DNA of 64,000 nt from Bacteroidia bacterium (GTDB lineage Bacteria; Bacteroidota; Bacteroidia; Bacteroidales; Prolixibacteraceae). The stretch is taken from assembly GCA_026391315.1 (NCBI GenBank), contig JAPLDT010000014.1:1-64000 (forward strand), read 5' to 3'. Both the position numbers and the translations under genes were made by a program. Positions 60,587-64,000 of the stretch are shown here, one piece after another (the first letter of the stretch is position 1; each line of letters begins with the position of its first letter). The notes under the pieces were generated by a model. That model had not been told where the DNA came from. It ran no database searches and saw only the letters and a program-made list of their open reading frames with translations.

Positions 60587-63535
60587 ATGCCAACACCGCA
60601 GCTTTTTGTTGTTACCCTATCCAAACACAGGATATTTGGTCAGCTTCTCTATCCGTATTTTGCTGAGCAAATACCCGGTGAACCCTATTTGCGGTTACTG
60701 AGGAGGGTGAAGTTGCGTGATGTAAATGATCCAACCATTCAGCTCTCCTCTTTGGAATCCAGGTTGGTAAAGATTTCCGAAAGATACAGCGACGAGTCTT
60801 TGATCCGAAAATATTGTCCCGACAAACCAGTGCGGGAGCTGATAAATATGATCGGAAAGGAGGAGGTGAAGCAAAAGGTACTTTCATATATTGAAGGTGC
60901 AATAGCCGAGATATTGGAATTGCTGAAAAAAGAGCCTTTGCCTCTCTACCAAAAGAGAGAGAAGTATGCGAATCTCTACTTCGAAGATTTAATATCACTC
61001 TGTTACCAGGATACCGGAGCTGTATTTAATTTCATCAGATTGGAAGATGAGACCCGCTATTTTTTAACACTCCGAAACGAGAAGGAGGACTTCACTCTTT
61101 TGAACAGAAGTTTCGAATTGCTTGTTAATGAGCCTTGCAGGGTCTATTATCAGAATAAAATCTACTTTTTCGATGAGATTTCTGCCAGTAAATTGCTCCC
61201 TTTCCGCGAGAAAGAATACATCTCGATTCCCAGGAAAATGGAGGATCGTTACTACGAAACATTTATTCTGAATGCAATAAAATGCCACGAAGTGAAGGTT
61301 TCAGGATTTGAGATCAGGGAAACAATGCCAGAGAAAGGAGCGATCCTATCCCTGGAGAGTGATCTGACCGGACTTCCTCTTTTCGTGCTCTATTTTACTT
61401 ACAATGGAGTGCGGTTGAAAATGAAAGAGGGCGAACAACGAGCCGTTGTGCTTCGTAAATCGGGAGATCAATTCATTTTTGAAGCTTTCAGCAGGGATTT
61501 GGGATGGGAAAAGAGGCAACTTGAATTGCTGAAATCGTTTGGTTTGAATGGCACTGGTGATAATTTAAAACCTGAAGCTGCAAATCCGGATTTTATCGGG
61601 GGGGAGATGTATCAGGCAGTATCCTGGATTCAGCAGCATTCACAAATGCTTGCTAAGTCTGGCATAACAATTTCCCAAACGGGCCTGTCGCATCCCTATT
61701 TTCTTGGGAATCACGATATGCAAATTGCCACTGAGAACAAGATCGACTGGTTCGATCTTGAAATTCACATCCGGATAGGTGAGTGGAATTTTCCATTTAT
61801 CCGCTTCAAGAGGTTTATTCTGAATGGGATAAGGGAATTTAAACTCCCTAATGGTGAAATATTCCTCCTTCCGGAGGCATGGTTTGCGCAATTTGCTGAA
61901 ATACTTTCGCTCGGGAAAGCGGAGGGACAAAAAATCATTCTGAAGCCTTTTCACTTCATGTTGCTCTCCGAACAAGTTTCCGCCGGCAACCAGGAATTGC
62001 AGCAACGGATTGGACAGATGAGCAGACACCAGTTGGCGGAACATGTGGTACCCGATACAATTCAAGCCAAACTCAGGAAATATCAGTATGACGGATACAA
62101 CTGGCTGATGCACCTTTGGCAAAACGGACTGAACGGTTGTCTGGCTGATGACATGGGTCTTGGGAAAACGCTTCAGACTCTGGTTCTTTTGGCAAAACAC
62201 AAGCGGAAAGCGGATTTGGATTATTTTTTCCCTTTCGATTCCAAAGGGCAACTATCACTGTTCTCCGATAAAAAGAGGTCCCTGGAGGGACGCCAACCGG
62301 CCAGTTTGATTGTCCTGCCGGTCTCATTGCTCCATAACTGGGAAAATGAGATCCGAAAATTTGCTCCAGCGCTTAAGGTATATTCCTATTCCGGGGTAAA
62401 ACGAAGGGAAAAGGTCGATTTTGCCCAACTGATTCATTATTATGATATCGTTCTGACGACCTATGGCACAGTCAGAAATGACAGCGAAGTATTGTCGAAA
62501 CACACCTTTTTTTATCTGATTCTGGATGAGAGTCAAAACATCAAAAATGCTGAATCAAAAAGCTACAAGGCTGTATCCTCCATCCCATCAAAGTTCAGGT
62601 TGTCTTTGACGGGAACCCCTATTGAGAATTCGCTATCTGACCTCTGGTCTCAAATGAACTTTCTCAATCCCGGACAACTTGGCAGTTTCAAATATTTCAA
62701 GGAGAACTATCTGTTACCCATTGAGAAAGAGAGGGACGAAGAGGCAGCGGCAAGACTCAACCGGTTGATTGAACCCTTTGTACTTCGGAGAACAAAAGAA
62801 CAGGTAGCTGCAGATCTTCCACCCGTAATGGAAGAACTTCTAACCATCGCAATGACGGTTGAGCAACAGGAGTTCTATGAAGCTGAAAAATCTTCGGTAA
62901 GAAATTACCTTCTTAAGAATATTGATGACCTGGAACCACGAAATACCACCTTTGTGGTGCTGCAGGCACTTACTCGACTACGACAGATTGCCATTCATCC
63001 CCGGTTGATTGATCCGGCCTCGGCCATCGAATCGGGGAAATTCAACGAAATCCTCTCCATGCTTGAAGTTCTTGTGGCAGAGAACCACAAAATTCTGATA
63101 TTTTCCTCATTCGTCAAGCATCTCAACCTTTTGGAGGAGTCATGCAGAAACAAAGAGTGGGGTTACTGCCGGCTTACCGGTCAAACCATCGACCGCAAAA
63201 CTGTCATATCCGAATTCCAGTCGGAGGGTGATAAAAATATCTTCCTGATTTCATTGAAAGCCGGTGGCGTTGGTCTTAACCTGACTGCTGCAGATTATAT
63301 CTTTATCATCGATCCCTGGTGGAACCCAGCGACAGAGATGCAGGCCATCAGCCGTGCACACCGCATCGGACAGGATAAAAAAGTATTTGTCTACAGGTTT
63401 ATCTCAGAAAAGAGTATTGAGGAGAAAATCCAATTGCTACAGGAGAAGAAGGCATCCCTCGCCAGCGAATTCATCAACCACAAAGATCCGTTCAGTATTA
63501 TTGGGAAAGAGGAGCTGATACAGCTCTTTGAATAG
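60587..63535 (+). CDS. SNF2-family helicase (RapA/HepA-like)
   Basis: The 982-residue protein has a unique N-terminal half (1-490) with beta-rich segments and the SNF2 motor in the C-terminal half. Motor motifs are LADDMGLGKTLQTLVLLAKH (Walker A, near 520), LIVLPVSLLHNW, VLTTYGT, LILDESQNIKNAESKSYKAV (DExH box as DESQ), RLSLTGTPIENSLSDLWSQM, LISLKAGGVGLNLTAADYIF, and DPWWNPATEMQAISRAHRIG with QDKKVFVYRF. SNF2 proteins use ATP to move along DNA and displace proteins. Similar bacterial proteins often have an N-terminal SWIM zinc finger; no CxC..CxH is seen here. The gene appears monocistronic. Confidence 0.93.
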   Translation: MPTPQLFVVTLSKHRIFGQLLYPYFAEQIPGEPYLRLLRRVKLRDVNDPTIQLSSLESRLVKISERYSDESLIRKYCPDKPVRELINMIGKEEVKQKVLSYIEGAIAEILELLKKEPLPLYQKREKYANLYFEDLISLCYQDTGAVFNFIRLEDETRYFLTLRNEKEDFTLLNRSFELLVNEPCRVYYQNKIYFFDEISASKLLPFREKEYISIPRKMEDRYYETFILNAIKCHEVKVSGFEIRETMPEKGAILSLESDLTGLPLFVLYFTYNGVRLKMKEGEQRAVVLRKSGDQFIFEAFSRDLGWEKRQLELLKSFGLNGTGDNLKPEAANPDFIGGEMYQAVSWIQQHSQMLAKSGITISQTGLSHPYFLGNHDMQIATENKIDWFDLEIHIRIGEWNFPFIRFKRFILNGIREFKLPNGEIFLLPEAWFAQFAEILSLGKAEGQKIILKPFHFMLLSEQVSAGNQELQQRIGQMSRHQLAEHVVPDTIQAKLRKYQYDGYNWLMHLWQNGLNGCLADDMGLGKTLQTLVLLAKHKRKADLDYFFPFDSKGQLSLFSDKKRSLEGRQPASLIVLPVSLLHNWENEIRKFAPALKVYSYSGVKRREKVDFAQLIHYYDIVLTTYGTVRNDSEVLSKHTFFYLILDESQNIKNAESKSYKAVSSIPSKFRLSLTGTPIENSLSDLWSQMNFLNPGQLGSFKYFKENYLLPIEKERDEEAAARLNRLIEPFVLRRTKEQVAADLPPVMEELLTIAMTVEQQEFYEAEKSSVRNYLLKNIDDLEPRNTTFVVLQALTRLRQIAIHPRLIDPASAIESGKFNEILSMLEVLVAENHKILIFSSFVKHLNLLEESCRNKEWGYCRLTGQTIDRKTVISEFQSEGDKNIFLISLKAGGVGLNLTAADYIFIIDPWWNPATEMQAISRAHRIGQDKKVFVYRFISEKSIEEKIQLLQEKKASLASEFINHKDPFSIIGKEELIQLFE

Positions 63536-63540
63536 TTTAG

Positions 63541-63655
63541 ACCTTCAAGGTTTTCAAAACCTTGAAGGTCTTGAAAATTGAAAAGGACAGATCCGGGGAG
63601 GATCCATCCTTTTACTAAAACTAACCAAACTAACTAAACCTAAACTTATGAAAAA
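63541..63655 (+). repeat. Duplicated leader, copy 1
   Basis: GACCTTCAAGGTTTTCAAAACCTTGAAGGTC is a near-perfect hairpin. It is followed by AAAAGGACAGATCCGGGGAGGATCCATCCTTTT, a second hairpin (AAAAGGA/TCCTTTT, GATCC/GGATC) that could end the SNF2 transcript. Then ACTAAAACTAACCAAACTAA leads into ATGAAAAAAAATGTATCAC. The frame stops after ten codons. Confidence 0.75.
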
Positions 63656-63755
63656 AAATGTATCACAAACATACGCCTGATATGGCTTCGCACCAAATAT
63701 TTTGTGTTAATAAATTGTAAAAAAGGTGTTAAGAATGTAATTATATATTTTGTGC

Positions 63756-63934
63756 AGACCTTCAAGGTTTTCAAAACCTTGGAGGTCTTGAAAAACGAAA
63801 AGGACAGATCCGGGGAGGATCCATCCTTTTACTAAAACTAACCAAACTAACTAACCTAACTAACCTAAACTTATGAAAAAAATGTACCACAAAGTTAAGG
63901 GTGCAAACGCCTGTATCCAAATATATTGTGTTAA
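63756..63934 (+). repeat. Duplicated leader, copy 2, with decayed start of a receptor-like ORF
   Basis: The same two hairpins and CTAACYAAACTAACTAA leader as copy 1 recur here. The leader ends in an ATG giving MKKMYHKVKGANACIQIYCVKNL, then TAA. A +1 shift would extend it with KTLIIITLLRIIEY. A basic start before a hydrophobic stretch is like N-termini of Bacteroidota TonB-dependent receptors, so this may be a dead gene start or the edge of a gene beyond the window. Confidence 0.5.
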
Positions 63935-64000
63935 AAATCTATAAAACGCTGATAATAATTACTCTCCTGCGAATAATTGAATATTAAAAAAAATAATTCC

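Overview
The window most resembles a chromosomal segment of a Bacteroidota (Bacteroidetes) bacterium, probably an anaerobic or facultative member of the Bacteroidales/Marinilabiliales type. The main evidence is promoters of the form TTTG-N19-TAnnTTTG (clearest before the SRP RNA gene), almost no Shine-Dalgarno sequences, typical families (DUF4199, VUT/YhhQ, M13 peptidase, OmpP1/FadL porin, NfnAB) and a decayed leader at the right end of the kind seen before TonB-dependent receptors. No database search was possible. Names rest on motifs and family memory, and the genus is not determined.

Layout. 1-4325 is an AT-rich accessory block: an interrupted ORF, a small protein, an Ig-like lipoprotein, a DUF2589-like protein with an inserted tail-fibre-like segment, and two unknown partners. 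4656-8676 holds enolase, a GIY-YIG nuclease gene bracketed by inverted copies of a dispersed repeat, and a queuosine operon (yhhQ-queC-queF) behind a preQ1-I riboswitch. 8919-14245 and 18317-25380 form an L-rhamnose region: RhaT symporter, rhamnose isomerase, a rhamnulose-phosphate-type aldolase, a DUF1080-PHP fusion, an exported sugar isomerase-like protein, a Gfo/Idh/MocA oxidoreductase and a very large GH106-type alpha-L-rhamnosidase. No rhamnulokinase or regulator is seen. An AT-rich two-TM Nudix-like gene interrupts the region.

25400-28560 is a second AT-rich island. It resembles an integrase-less integron cassette array: one long folded attC-like site is well supported, with weaker partial sites around it. 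The cargo includes a two-gene operon encoding a TIR/deoxyribosyltransferase-like protein fused to a PD-(D/E)XK nuclease, plus a second PD-(D/E)XK protein, which is a good candidate defence system. 28600-29200 is a nested inverted-repeat element. 29324-36483 carries an M13 peptidase, a secreted beta-rich protein, an MFS transporter and an FAD/Fe-S dehydrogenase; a perfect 80-bp palindrome joins the first two. 36696-43492 holds an NrfD-cytochrome c module with a ferritin-VIT1 metal exporter, an AI-2E family permease and an outer-membrane porin.

43637-49759 has a CPA2 antiporter, a GT2 glycosyltransferase with DUF4199, the SRP RNA, four tRNAs (Thr-Tyr-Gly-Thr), two tiny paralogous secreted peptides and GAPDH. 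49867-52750 is a TPP-riboswitch operon of unusual content: methyltransferase, AIR-synthase-like protein, a ThiE-like protein with substituted active-site residues, and a Trm112-like zinc protein. I consider this the most likely undescribed metabolic system here. 53264-63535 has a slipin, a LysM/PBP1 protein, a DHOD-like protein with NfnAB, an eIF1/SUI1 homologue and a SNF2 helicase. The last 460 bases are a duplicated leader.

Across the window, many stop codons are followed directly by C-poor, purine-rich tails on the coding strand. Some of these belong to hairpin elements built from GGATAAA words.
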